From: Candidatus Hebobacterum abditum
Lineage (GTDB): Bacteria > Armatimonadota > Hebobacteria > Hebobacterales > Hebobacteraceae
Assembly: GCA_029821875.1 (NCBI GenBank)
Contig: JALGXW010000004.1
Coordinates: 93,766-157,765 of the forward strand
Length of the DNA stretch: 64,000 nucleotides
Direction: 5' to 3'
The notes beneath the pieces are model-generated. The model searched no databases and was not told the DNA's origin. It saw nothing but the letters and a program-made list of their open reading frames with translations. This document shows, in pieces, positions 1 to 8,974 of the stretch. A program made the position numbers and the translations under genes. Within the stretch, counting starts at the first letter, position 1; every line of letters starts with the position of its first letter.

Positions 1-78
1 GTCGGGCGGAACGACCCCTGCCCTTGCGGCAGCGGGAAGAAGTACAAGCGGTGCTGTGGCCGCGCCGGCGGCCGCTAG
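1..78 (+). CDS. secA: SecA C-terminal tail (partial, 5' end outside window)
   Basis: The first 25 codons read in frame to a TAG at 76-78 and spell the zinc-binding tail of the preprotein translocase ATPase SecA: NDPCPCGSGKKYKRCCG, with the CxC...CC pattern that binds Zn2+ and contacts SecB or the ribosome in this family. Only this tail is visible, so the ATPase domains cannot be checked. A stand-alone SEC-C motif also occurs at the end of other proteins. The position immediately before prfB is a very common secA context and favours SecA. Confidence 0.8.
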   Translation, partial: VGRNDPCPCGSGKKYKRCCGRAGGR

Positions 79-112
79 CCCGCGCCATCTAACGGAAGGT
101 AGGTGATTCGCA

Positions 113-1241
113 TTGGCTGGTCAACGCGAGCTGCGAGAGCGCGCGGAGCAATTGCTCAATCAAGCGCGAGAACTGAGGGATCGTCTTTGACCTCGCATCT
201 CGCGAGGCAGAGCTGAGCGATCTCGAGGAGCGGGCCGCCGCTCCGGATGTGTGGAACGATTCCCAAGCCGCACAGAGACTGCACGCCGATCTGGCCCGGC
301 GGCGGCGCGAGCTCGAGCCCCTGCGGGAACTTCTCTCGAAAGCCGAAGACACCGCAGTGCTGGCCCAATTGGCGGAGGAAGAGGGCTCGGGGGCAGAGGC
401 CGACGAGATCGTTGCGGGTCTAACCCTAGTGGAGCGTATGATCGATGAACAGGAGGTCATACGCCTGTTCTCTGGTGAGTACGACTCGCACAGCGCGCTC
501 GTTCACATCAACGCCGGCGCCGGCGGCACCGAGTCCTGCGACTGGGTCGACATGCTGGCGCGCATGTACGGCCGGTGGGCCGAGCGGCACGAGTACTCCT
601 GGGAGATCATCGACCGCACGCCGGGCGATGAGGCCGGCAGCCGGAGCATCACAGCCAGCGTCGACGGCGATCACGCCTATGGTCGGCTGCGCGGAGAGCG
701 CGGAGTGCACCGCCTGGTCCGCATCTCTCCCTTCGACGCCGCGAGTCGGCGGCACACGTCGTTCGCGTCTGTGGACGTGATGCCGGAGGTCGAGGAAGCC
801 GATGAAGTGGAGATCGGTCCAGAGGACCTCAAGATCGATACCTTCCGCGCGAGCACCGCAGGCGGACAGCACGTCAACAAGACCGACTCGGCGGTGCGCA
901 TCACGCACCTCCCGACGGGCATTGTCGTTTCGTGTCAGAACGAGCGCTCCCAGCACAAGAACCGGTCATTCGCCATGCGAGTGCTCAAAGCGCGCCTGCT
1001 CGATCTCCAGCGGCAGGAGCGCGAGGCGAAGCTGGCGGAGCTGCGCGGCGAGCAGACCGAGATCGCCTGGGGACACCAGATCCGCTCTTATGTGCTGCAC
1101 CCCTATCAGATGGTCAAGGACCACCGCACGGAGCACCAGTCAGGAAATGCGGGGCCCATGCTCAACGGCGAGATCGATGAGTTCCTCGAAGCCTACCTGC
1201 GCTACGATATGGCGCTGCGCGCCAAGTCGGGTGCCCTGTAG
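113..1241 (+). CDS. prfB: Peptide chain release factor 2, with programmed +1 frameshift
   Basis: RF2 recognises UAA/UGA and triggers hydrolysis of peptidyl-tRNA. The frame opens at TTG 113 (SD-like AGGTAGG at 97-103) and runs 25 codons to CTT (185-187) followed by an in-frame TGA (188-190). Skipping one base at CTT continues from GAC (189) for 350 codons, giving a 375-residue protein, the normal RF2 length. Domains are the N-terminal helical region (PDVWND is typical of RF2), the SPF tripeptide that sets RF2 stop-codon specificity, and the catalytic GGQ in AGGQHVNKTDSAVR. The gene starts 34 bp after secA and is probably autoregulated by the frameshift: low RF2 lets the ribosome shift instead of terminating. 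Confidence 0.95.
176..191 (+). promoter_or_regulatory. RF2 programmed +1 frameshift site
   Basis: The sequence AGG-GAT-CGT-CTT-TGA-C contains the classic slippery CTT followed by a TGA in a poor (C) context. An SD-like AGGG lies a few bases upstream, which in E. coli prfB stimulates slippage. The codon downstream in the +1 frame (GAC) begins the rest of RF2. Confidence 0.93.
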
Positions 1242-1304
1242 GCTCTGCAAGCGGGCCGCCAGCGCGAACGGCGGGGTCGCGCCGGCGATCCCGGGTGGAG
1301 TGAG

Positions 1305-3617
1305 ATGAGACGCAGGCCCAATCTGAGACACGTCGTCTGGTGGATCCTGCGGATCATCAACCTGTCCCTGCTCGTCACCATTGCGGGGACGGCCGGGCTG
1401 CTGCTGGGCACGTACGCCGGGATCGCGCAGATCATCCCCAACGCGCGCGACCTCGCGGGCATCCGGCCGGGGCAGTCCTCCCGCGTGCTCTCATCGGACG
1501 GCAAGCTGCTCGGGCAGATCGCGACCGAGCACCGCCAGTTCGTGCAGCTCGAGACGATTCCCGAGGCCCTCCCGCAGGCGTTCGTGTCCATCGAAGACCA
1601 CGACTTCTACCAACACCTCGGAGTCGACCCCAGAGGGATCATCAGGGGCGTGCTCTACGGGCGGGGCACGAGCACGATCACGCAGCAGCTCGTCCGGAAC
1701 GTGTACCTCACTCCGGCCAGGACGCTCTCGCGGAAGCTGTCGGAACTGGTCCTGGCGGTCCAGCTCGAGCGAGCCTACACGAAGCCGGAGATCATGGAGC
1801 TCTACCTGAACCAGATCTACTTCGGCGAGGGAGCATATGGCGTACAGGTGGCCTCGAAGACATACTTCGGAAAGGACGTTTCCGAGCTGAGCCTTGCGGA
1901 GTGCGCCCTGCTCGCCGGGCTGCCGAAGCGACCAGAGCACTATTCCCCCTTCGAAGACCAGCAGCGGTCGATCGACCGGCGGAACTTGGTGCTATCGATG
2001 ATGGCCGAGCAGGGCCTCATAACCGCCGATGAAGCCGGGGAAGCGAGAGAGGCTCCACTGGAGCTGGTGGACGAGAAGAAGCCGCTTGGGTTGGAGGCCT
2101 ACCGCGCGCCGTACTTCACGAACTACGTCCTGCGCGAGGTCTCTCGGCTATACGGGGCAGATACCCTCTACCGCGGCGGTCTCACAATCCAGACAACGCT
2201 CAACCTCGAGATGCAGGAGGCCGCCGAAGAGGCCGTGAAGTGGGGCATGGAGGACGTCAAGAGGCGTAGGTTCAGCTGCGGCCATATCGCGCTCGTGGCA
2301 CTGGATCAGCGCACCGGTGCGATCAAGGCGATGGTCGGCGATCTTGACTACGAGCAGAACCAGTACAATTTGGCAGTTCAGGGCGGCAGGCAGGCGGGTT
2401 CTGCCTTCAAGCCTTTTGTGTATACGGCCGCGCTCGAAGCGGGCTATACGCCCGATACTCTCGTCGACGACAGCCCGGTTACCTACGAGAGCGTTGTCGG
2501 CGAGCCCTACACACCGCGGAACTACGACGGGGAGTTCCACGGTGTCGTGCCTTTCCGCATGGCTCTCGCGAGGTCGTTCAACATCGCAGCGGTGAAGGTC
2601 GGCGACGAGGTGGGGATGACCGCTGTCATCGATGTGGCGAGGCGAATGGGCATCTACCATCCGATGGATCCCTATCTCTCGCTCGCAATTGGCTCGTGCG
2701 ATGTGGCGCCGCTCGAGATGGCGGCCGCCTATGCCGTTTTCGCGACACGGGGCCTGCGCACCGAGCCCTTCGGGATCCGGAGCATCCGGGATGCGACCGG
2801 CCGCACGATCTTCGAGCACCGGGCCGTGACCTGGCGCGCGCTCAATGAACGCGTTGCCGAACAGATGCGCGGTATGCTCTCAGCAGTGACCCGGAGCCCG
2901 GGCACAGGCTGGTATGTCGGAAGTGCCCTCAACTTCCCCACAGCCGGGAAGACCGGTACTTCGAACGAGTACAAGGACGCCTGGTTTGTCGGCTATACCG
3001 ACGCGCTGGTCGCTGCCGTCTGGATGGGCAACGAGCCGCCCGCGCCCACCGCGCCGCCTGGCAGAGAGAAGGGGATTTCCGGAGCAACCATCCCAGCCCC
3101 CGTATGGGTGCAGTTCATGAAGAAGGCTCATCCTATCGCGACTGCGGCTCAGGAGAGCGAGGGTCAACTCCGCGTCGTCCACATCAGAGCCACCGGGCGC
3201 GGGGGCACCGAGGCGCCGGAGGCGCCCGATGACTCCCTTCCCAGCGAAACCGCCGGACCTTCGGCGGAAGTCCCCGCGATGGCCACAAAGCGGATCTGTC
3301 CGAGCTCAGCCATGCTCGCAGGGCCTCATTGCCCCCGGGCCGTCCAGGTCACGTACGACCTCGAGTCCGGCGGGCAGCCGCCAACAGCGACCTGCGACAT
3401 GCACACCTTCGCGCCCGAGGTCCAGCCGGAAGGCCCCGCCCCGGTTGAGCCCCCCGAGCCGCCGGTCGATGAGCGGGTCACCCTCCCCATCTGCGCGATA
3501 TCCGAGAAGATCGCGACTGCTCGTTGCCCTCTCGTCGTCAACCGCACCTTCAAGAATGCGAGTGCAGCACCCACGGAGAACTGCGAGCGACACATGCGCA
3601 GCTCCCTCGGACCGTAG
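1305..3617 (+). CDS. Class A penicillin-binding protein (PBP1A type)
   Basis: A bifunctional peptidoglycan synthase of 770 aa. It has one N-terminal TM segment (about 12-40). The GT51 glycosyltransferase domain (about 60-230) carries the catalytic Glu97 in EDHDFYQHLG and the TITQQLVRN and GEGAYG motifs. The transpeptidase domain (about 320-610) has the SxxK nucleophile S366-K369, SFN at 424-426 and KTG at 549-551. After a Pro-rich linker the tail has two copies of a short Cys module: C665/C676/C697/H700 and C730/C741/C760/H763. Start ATG follows GGTGGAG. It lies 63 bp after prfB and 18 bp before the next gene. Confidence 0.93.
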   Translation: MRRRPNLRHVVWWILRIINLSLLVTIAGTAGLLLGTYAGIAQIIPNARDLAGIRPGQSSRVLSSDGKLLGQIATEHRQFVQLETIPEALPQAFVSIEDHDFYQHLGVDPRGIIRGVLYGRGTSTITQQLVRNVYLTPARTLSRKLSELVLAVQLERAYTKPEIMELYLNQIYFGEGAYGVQVASKTYFGKDVSELSLAECALLAGLPKRPEHYSPFEDQQRSIDRRNLVLSMMAEQGLITADEAGEAREAPLELVDEKKPLGLEAYRAPYFTNYVLREVSRLYGADTLYRGGLTIQTTLNLEMQEAAEEAVKWGMEDVKRRRFSCGHIALVALDQRTGAIKAMVGDLDYEQNQYNLAVQGGRQAGSAFKPFVYTAALEAGYTPDTLVDDSPVTYESVVGEPYTPRNYDGEFHGVVPFRMALARSFNIAAVKVGDEVGMTAVIDVARRMGIYHPMDPYLSLAIGSCDVAPLEMAAAYAVFATRGLRTEPFGIRSIRDATGRTIFEHRAVTWRALNERVAEQMRGMLSAVTRSPGTGWYVGSALNFPTAGKTGTSNEYKDAWFVGYTDALVAAVWMGNEPPAPTAPPGREKGISGATIPAPVWVQFMKKAHPIATAAQESEGQLRVVHIRATGRGGTEAPEAPDDSLPSETAGPSAEVPAMATKRICPSSAMLAGPHCPRAVQVTYDLESGGQPPTATCDMHTFAPEVQPEGPAPVEPPEPPVDERVTLPICAISEKIATARCPLVVNRTFKNASAAPTENCERHMRSSLGP

Positions 3618-3635
3618 CCTCAGGAAGGTGGCGCC

Positions 3636-4760
3636 ATGACGCGGGCATTCCGCATCGGACGCATATTCGGGATCAACATCGAGGTCGACTACACCTGGTT
3701 CATCATCTTCTTCATCATCCTCGTGGGGCTCTACACCGGCTTCTTCGCGCGGTACCTGCCAGGTATTTCACAGGCGGCCCGCTGGCTGGTCGCGGCTGTC
3801 ACGGCGCTTCTGTTCTTCACGAGCGTGTTACTCCACGAGCTCGCCCATTCCATCGTCGCGGTCCGGTCCGGCATGAAGATCAGTGGCATTACGCTGTTCC
3901 TCTTCGGCGGCATGTCCAAGATGACGGACGAGCCGAAGTCGCCGGAGATCGAGTTCAAGATGGCCATCGCCGGGCCGCTCATGAGCCTGGCGCTCGCGGC
4001 CATATTCTTCGCCGCTTCGATCGCTCTGAGCTTCGCCTCTGGGGGAGGCGTGTTCGGGACGGTTTTCCGCTGGCTCGGAATCGTGAACGGCATGTTGGCG
4101 GTCTTCAACTTGCTGCCAGGATTCCCGCTGGACGGCGGCAGGGTGCTTCGCGCGGGCCTCTGGAAGTCGATGGCGAGCCTCGGGGACGCCACCCGAATCG
4201 CCGCGACGTTCGGTCAGGGCCTGGGGGTGCTGATGATCGTCGGCGGCATCTTCGCGTTCTTCAGCGGGGCGGGGTTTGGAGGTCTCTGGCTTGCGTTCAT
4301 CGGCTGGTTCTTGATGCAGGCCGCGCAGTCCAGCTACCAGCAACTGATCTTACGCCAGGCCCTGTCTGGCATGCCGGTCGGTGCGGTGATGACCGAAGAT
4401 GTGGACGTCGTGCCCGACTATCTCACGCTCGATCGAGTCGTCCAGGATTACATCATGGGCCGGAACCATCCGGCCTTTCCCGTCCAAGGCGACGACCGGG
4501 TGCGTGGGCTGATCTGTCTCAATGACATCCGCAGTGTACCGCGGGACCGATGGCATCAGGTGACCGCGGGCGAAGCTGCGCCCGCGCTTTCCGAGCGCAA
4601 CACGATTGCTCCCACCGCCGACGCTTGGGAGGCACTCGTCAGGATGAGCACCGAGAACTGCGGGAGGCTCGTGGTCATCGAGAACGGCCTCCTTCGCGGC
4701 ATCGTGAGCCGAACCGACATCATGCGCCTGATGAGGAACAGACTCGAACTGGGGATATAG
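3636..4760 (+). CDS. Site-2 protease family (M50) with C-terminal CBS pair
   Basis: A membrane zinc metalloprotease of 374 aa. The zinc ligands are in HELAH (67-71), and the third-ligand motif is in LLPGFPLDGGRV (Asp166). Hydrophobic segments occupy about 20-60, 105-135, 145-165 and 180-225. Two CBS domains fill the last ~130 residues, as in the SpoIVFB-like subgroup where CBS binds adenosyl ligands to control proteolysis. It is 18 bp after the PBP gene (SD AGGAAGG), so probably co-transcribed. The substrate cannot be inferred. Confidence 0.9.
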   Translation: MTRAFRIGRIFGINIEVDYTWFIIFFIILVGLYTGFFARYLPGISQAARWLVAAVTALLFFTSVLLHELAHSIVAVRSGMKISGITLFLFGGMSKMTDEPKSPEIEFKMAIAGPLMSLALAAIFFAASIALSFASGGGVFGTVFRWLGIVNGMLAVFNLLPGFPLDGGRVLRAGLWKSMASLGDATRIAATFGQGLGVLMIVGGIFAFFSGAGFGGLWLAFIGWFLMQAAQSSYQQLILRQALSGMPVGAVMTEDVDVVPDYLTLDRVVQDYIMGRNHPAFPVQGDDRVRGLICLNDIRSVPRDRWHQVTAGEAAPALSERNTIAPTADAWEALVRMSTENCGRLVVIENGLLRGIVSRTDIMRLMRNRLELGI

Positions 4761-4770
4761 CAGCGCGACC

Positions 4771-5391
4771 GTGAGCACCCGCCATCTGATGCTCGCCGCT
4801 GCCGCCGGCCTCGCTGTTACGCTGCTGATCCTCATCAGCGGCAGTCGTGCGCCCTGGGCAAGGAGCCCGACGACTCGGATCGCGCCTCCCGCCGACCTAT
4901 CCTCCCTGCCCGACGAGTGCCCGACCGACGGCGAGCGCGTGGTAGTGATCCACAAGGCAAAGCGCGCGCTCGGCCTGTACGTTGGTGGGCAGCTCGCGGC
5001 CGCCTATCCCATCGGCCTTGGTCCCCGGCCCGAGGGGCACAAGGAGCGAGAGGGAGACCGGCGGACACCCGAGGACGAGTACTACGTCTGTACCCGGAAC
5101 GCGCGCTCCAGGTTCCATCTTTTCCTGGGGATATCGTACCCGAACCATCGCGACGCGGCGCAAGCCCTGAGCGAAGGGCATATCACCCAACAGCAGCACG
5201 ACTCAGTTGTCGGAGCAATGGCGCGCCGACACCAGCCGCCGTAGGACACCCCGCTCGGCGGCGAGATCGGGCTTCACGGGGGCGGTGCTGGTGCCGACTG
5301 GACGCTGGGCTGCATCGCGATGGAGAACGACGCAATAGAGCACCTCTGGGACACGCTCCGTCTGGGTGACCCTGTCCTCATCCAGCCCTGA
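4771..5391 (+). pseudogene. L,D-transpeptidase (YkuD) interrupted by in-frame TAG
   Basis: YkuD-type enzymes cross-link peptidoglycan through a Cys nucleophile. The frame starts at GTG 4771, has an N-terminal signal/anchor, then the YkuD fold (VVVIHKAKRALGLYVGG, YPIGLG, EGDRRTPEDEY, LFLGISYPN). TAG at 5242-5244 interrupts it at codon 158. The same frame continues at once with DTPLGGEIGLHGGG and DWTLGCIAM, which carries the catalytic Cys, to TGA 5389-5391. Family members normally have a Trp at the stop position (PPWDTPLGG), so a single TGG-to-TAG change explains it. As read, the product lacks the active site. It may be a recent pseudogene, an allelic variant or a base-call error. Confidence 0.85.
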
Positions 5392-5408
5392 GGCGCGCTT
5401 CCTGGGGC

Positions 5409-6416
5409 CTAGCTCGACAGCGATTCCGCGTAGGGTGCCCCCATGACGCCTCGCTCCGTTACGATGCCGGCTATCAGCTCCGCCGGCGTCACGTCAAATG
5501 CGGGGTTGAACACAGCAGCCCCCGGCGGGGCACTCTTGGCGCCGGCGAAGGCGAGCACCTCGTCGGAATCGCGTTCCTCGATCGGAATCTCTGAGCCGCT
5601 CGCCAGCGAGAGATCGACGGTGGACATCGGCGCGGCGATGTAGAATGGGAGCCCGTGGTGCCGCGCGAGGACGGCGAGCGAGTACGTGCCAATCTTGTTC
5701 GCCGTGTCCCCGTTCCGCGCGATGCGGTCTGCGCCGGCGATGACCAGATCGGCCATTCCGCGAGCCATGCAGGTCCCGGCCATCCCGTCCGTAACGAGGG
5801 TGGCGGGGATACCGTCCCGCATCAACTCCCACATCGTGAGCCGCGCGCCCTGAAGAAGCGGCCTCGTCTCACACGCGAGCACGCGCAACGAGTTGCCCAC
5901 TGCATACGCGGAGCGGATCACGCCCAGCGCCGTGCCCTCTCCCCCCGTAGCGAGCGAGCCAGTGTTGCAGATCGTCATGACGCCGGCGCCTTGCGGGATC
6001 AGCGTCGCGCCGTGCTCTCCAATCGAGCGGCAGGTCTGCGCGTCCTCTTCGTGTATCGCGACGGCTTCCCCGAGCAGCTCCTCCGGTCGGGCTCCCTCCT
6101 CTGCCGCGGACAGCATTCGTTCCAGCGCCCAGAAGAGGTTCCGCGCGGTCGGGCGAGTGGATTGGAGCAGCTTGGCAGCGCTCCGCACGCGCTCCTGCAG
6201 CGAACCGCCGGAGCTGTGGGCGGCCAGCGCGATGCCATAGGCGGCTGCGATGCCGATGAGCGGCGCGCCTCGGACGCGCAGCGACCTGATCGCCTCCGCC
6301 ACCTCCTCCACCCGCCTGCACGGCAAGTGCTCCTCGCGATGTGGCAGCAAGGTCTGGTCGAGGATTACGACGTTGCCGTCGGCCCATTCGATCGGCCGGA
6401 TCGCTGATGGTCGCAT
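5409..6416 (-). CDS. mtnA: S-methyl-5-thioribose-1-phosphate isomerase
   Basis: Converts methylthioribose-1-P to methylthioribulose-1-P in methionine salvage. The 335-aa protein starts at ATG 6416 (in-frame TTG 6443 upstream is less likely; the family begins close to the IRPIEW segment). Family motifs include VRGAPLIGIAAAYGIA, the catalytic Cys in TICNTGSLAT and the catalytic Asp in ARNGDTANKIGTY. It converges with the broken transpeptidase, with a 17 bp gap. An MTA/SAH deaminase gene at 13301 supplies an upstream step of the same route. Confidence 0.92.
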   Translation of the reverse strand: MRPSAIRPIEWADGNVVILDQTLLPHREEHLPCRRVEEVAEAIRSLRVRGAPLIGIAAAYGIALAAHSSGGSLQERVRSAAKLLQSTRPTARNLFWALERMLSAAEEGARPEELLGEAVAIHEEDAQTCRSIGEHGATLIPQGAGVMTICNTGSLATGGEGTALGVIRSAYAVGNSLRVLACETRPLLQGARLTMWELMRDGIPATLVTDGMAGTCMARGMADLVIAGADRIARNGDTANKIGTYSLAVLARHHGLPFYIAAPMSTVDLSLASGSEIPIEERDSDEVLAFAGAKSAPPGAAVFNPAFDVTPAELIAGIVTERGVMGAPYAESLSS

Positions 6417-6460
6417 AGCTGTCTCGCTCTCCCGCGCTGTCAATTCCGTCGAGAACGGAC

Positions 6461-6466
6461 TATAAT
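6461..6466 (+). promoter_or_regulatory. Candidate -10 box for the GspF-like gene
   Basis: A perfect TATAAT lies 42 bp before the GTG start at 6509, in the gap between divergent genes. No good -35 box sits 17-18 bp upstream, so only the -10 is called. Confidence 0.4.
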
Positions 6467-6508
6467 CCTGAGGCGGAGCTCCGCTGCAGCGAAGGAGTCC
6501 GAGCGGCC

Positions 6509-7831
6509 GTGCGCATGCGAAGCTGCCCCCACTGCGGGGCCGACAACAGCACCAGGCGGCAGACCTGTTACCAGTGCCAGAACCCGTTGCGGCCGGAGGC
6601 CGGCCCCGAGCCGGGACGGCCTGCCCCCGCCTCCCGCTGGGAGGCCATCGAGCTCACTCGGCAGGGCTCGGGGCGCCGCTCCGAGCGCCCTGCCCTGGAC
6701 GCGAGTTCGGTTTCGCGAGTGCGCGTCCCTGCCGCCCCGGACCAGGCACCGCGCAGGTATGTTCCAGCGCGCCGCAGCAGTCTCCGGCATGTGCGCAGGA
6801 TGGGGGCGTTCTTCCAGGAGCTGCGGACTCTCACCGGGAGCGGCATCGCCCTCGCGCCCGCCTGCCGCGAGGTTGAGCGCCGCGCGCCGGGGCAGCTCCG
6901 TACAGTGGCGCAGGATATGGCCCAGGCCGCCGAATCCGGCGAACCCATCTCCACCGTCATGGAGAGCTATCGCGCCCTGTTCTACCCGTGGCACATCGGC
7001 GTCGTGAGGGCGGCCGAGGCGGGAGGCTTCCTTCCCGAGGCCTTCGAGCAGATCGCTCACGCCTACGAAGTCGAGTGGGAGACGCGCGCCGCGCTGCGGC
7101 TCAGGCTCTTCGTCTATACTGCGCTGGGCGTGCCCGCGATACTGGTGTCGGCTCCCCTGCTGCTGACGGTTGCACAGCCGATCCCAGAGGATGGGTGGAC
7201 GCCGAAGCTCGTGGTGGAGAGCATCTTCTACCACGTCAAGACTGTGTCCCTGCCGATTGCGGCCGGCCTCGCCGGCCTCATCTTGCTCTGGCAGCTGCTG
7301 GCTGCAACCATCTGGTTCCAGTCCTTCCAGCAGCGGGTCGTGCTGCGTCTGCCGGTCGCCGGCCGAGTCGCTCAGACCGCTGCTCTCGACCGCTACCTCG
7401 CCACCTTGGGACTGATGCTTCGCAGTGGGCTGCCCATCGCCGCGGCCGCGGAGGAGGCGGCGCTCGCGGCCGGCAACCCGGTGCTGACTCCGCGGCTTCT
7501 CGAATTCGTCCCCGCCTTGCGGGAGGGGGCACCGCTCTCTAGCCTCCTGGCACAGTCCCGCGTGTTCGACGCGGATACGCTCAACATGGCGGCCACGGGG
7601 GAGGCCTCGGGAAGCCTGCCCGACATGCTGTCGCGCGCGGCCGGCTACTACCGGGAGGACAGCGCCGCGAAGCGCGCCCTGCTCGTGCGTGCCGGAGGTA
7701 TCGTCGTTGGCGTCATCTACCTCTTCGCCTTCGGGGCTCTAATCTACTTCGGCGCGAAGATCTACTTCGACTTCGCCTTTCGGATTGAGTCCTGGGTGAG
7801 CGGCGAGGACCTGCCGAGCGTTGACTGGTAA
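6509..7831 (+). CDS. Type II secretion/type IV pilus F-like protein with zinc ribbon
   Basis: A GspF/PilC inner-membrane platform homologue of 440 aa. The N-terminus carries a four-Cys zinc ribbon (CPHC...CYQC, residues 6-24) and a Pro/Arg-rich linker. It is followed by two T2SSF repeats (about 88-210 and 290-410), each ending in TM helices. The second repeat has TLGLMLRSGLPIAAAAEEAA and ATGEASGSLPDML, typical of the family. GTG 6509 is chosen because AAGGAG lies 11 bp upstream; ATG 6515 is possible. No pilus ATPase or other pilus gene is adjacent. Zinc ribbons are not usual on PilC. Confidence 0.85.
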   Translation: MRMRSCPHCGADNSTRRQTCYQCQNPLRPEAGPEPGRPAPASRWEAIELTRQGSGRRSERPALDASSVSRVRVPAAPDQAPRRYVPARRSSLRHVRRMGAFFQELRTLTGSGIALAPACREVERRAPGQLRTVAQDMAQAAESGEPISTVMESYRALFYPWHIGVVRAAEAGGFLPEAFEQIAHAYEVEWETRAALRLRLFVYTALGVPAILVSAPLLLTVAQPIPEDGWTPKLVVESIFYHVKTVSLPIAAGLAGLILLWQLLAATIWFQSFQQRVVLRLPVAGRVAQTAALDRYLATLGLMLRSGLPIAAAAEEAALAAGNPVLTPRLLEFVPALREGAPLSSLLAQSRVFDADTLNMAATGEASGSLPDMLSRAAGYYREDSAAKRALLVRAGGIVVGVIYLFAFGALIYFGAKIYFDFAFRIESWVSGEDLPSVDW

Positions 7832-7888
7832 CGCATTCCCGCTCCGGATGTATGACTACATGTTGGGGTGAGCAATGGAGGAGATGAC

Positions 7889-8278
7889 TTGAGGCTCGGC
7901 GTCGATGATATGTGTTTCGCCTGTGGGCAGAAGAACCCGATCGGGTTGAAGCTCGCCTTCCGCTTCGAAGGTGAGGACTACGTCACGGACTTCGAGGTCA
8001 GGCCCGAATACCAGGGATGGGCGGGACTCGTTCACGGCGGCCTGCTCGCCACCGCCCTCGACGAGGCCATGGCGCGTCTGCTCTGGGAGAAGGACCTCAA
8101 CGCCATTACCGGCCGGCTGACCGTCCGCTACCACAAGCCGCTGACCATCGGCGAAGCGGTGCAGATACGCGCTCGCATCGCCAAGCGGCGCTCTCCCATG
8201 ATCGAGACGACGGCCGAAGCCGTGATGGCCGACGGGAGCTTCGCGGCCGAGGCCACGGCCGTGAGCATGGAGGTATAG
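7889..8278 (+). CDS. PaaI-family hotdog thioesterase
   Basis: A hotdog-fold acyl-CoA thioesterase-like protein of about 129 aa. CFACGQKNPIGLKL and the motif GLVHGGLLATALDEAMA (HGG with downstream Glu/Asp) match the PaaI/UPF group. TTG 7889 is preferred because GGAGGAG (7877-7883) precedes it by 5 bp; GTG 7868 would lack an SD. It converges with the HAD gene. The substrate is unknown. Confidence 0.82.
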   Translation: MRLGVDDMCFACGQKNPIGLKLAFRFEGEDYVTDFEVRPEYQGWAGLVHGGLLATALDEAMARLLWEKDLNAITGRLTVRYHKPLTIGEAVQIRARIAKRRSPMIETTAEAVMADGSFAAEATAVSMEV

Positions 8279-8311
8279 CCGACTGGCTCGACCAGGCGCC
8301 CTGCAGGCCGG

Positions 8312-8974
8312 CTAGGGCTGCGCGCGGGCCATGAGTTGCCGCGCCGCTTCCGGAAGGTCGGACACGTCGTCTATCAGCACATCTGCCCCGGCCACCTCTC
8401 CCCTCCCGCCGTATCCGTAGGCTGCCCCGATGCCCATGATGCTGTTGGCGCGAGCGGCCGCCACATCGTCCTCGCGGTCGCCGACGACAACCGCCGGCCT
8501 CGCCCGCAACTCGCGCAGGAGGTCGGCGACCATCTCGGGTTTGCCGGGGCCCTCCTCGGTGCGCCAGCGCACCAGATCGAAGAAGTCCAGCAGGTCGTGG
8601 GCTTCGAGCACAGTGCGCACATAGGCCTCCGGGCCGTTGGAGCAGATCGCCATCTGGGCGACCGTCCTCCGCAGCTCTGCGAGCGATGCCCGAGCACCAG
8701 GGTAGAGCTCGCCGGTCCTCGGGACCATGTCCCGTTCTTTCTGCCACACGGCGGCCGCTATGGCTTCGGCGCGGCCCCCGGGGGCCCGCTCGTCGAGCCA
8801 AGCGACGAACTCCTCGTCGGGCTTGCCGAAGAACTGCCGTATCTCCGTCTTGGAGGGTAGCGCGAGTCCGTGCTCGGCGAACACCGATTCGATGGCGGGG
8901 ATCGTCGCGGTCTCGGTCTTGAAGAGAGTGCCATCTACGTCGAGCACGACGAGACCCCGCACGCGCGTCGTCAA
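8312..8974 (-). CDS. HAD-superfamily hydrolase (phosphoglycolate phosphatase-like)
   Basis: A 220-aa HAD phosphatase with motif I DVDGTLF, an alpha-helical cap, motif II SNGPEA, the motif III Lys in GPGKPEM and motif IV GDREDDVAAARA. The layout resembles Gph/PpaX phosphatases. TTG 8974 is chosen over GTG 8962 because AGGGAG precedes it. The start overlaps the stop of the upstream GNAT gene (TTGA), implying translational coupling. The substrate cannot be read from sequence. Confidence 0.85.
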   Translation of the reverse strand: MTTRVRGLVVLDVDGTLFKTETATIPAIESVFAEHGLALPSKTEIRQFFGKPDEEFVAWLDERAPGGRAEAIAAAVWQKERDMVPRTGELYPGARASLAELRRTVAQMAICSNGPEAYVRTVLEAHDLLDFFDLVRWRTEEGPGKPEMVADLLRELRARPAVVVGDREDDVAAARANSIMGIGAAYGYGGRGEVAGADVLIDDVSDLPEAARQLMARAQP

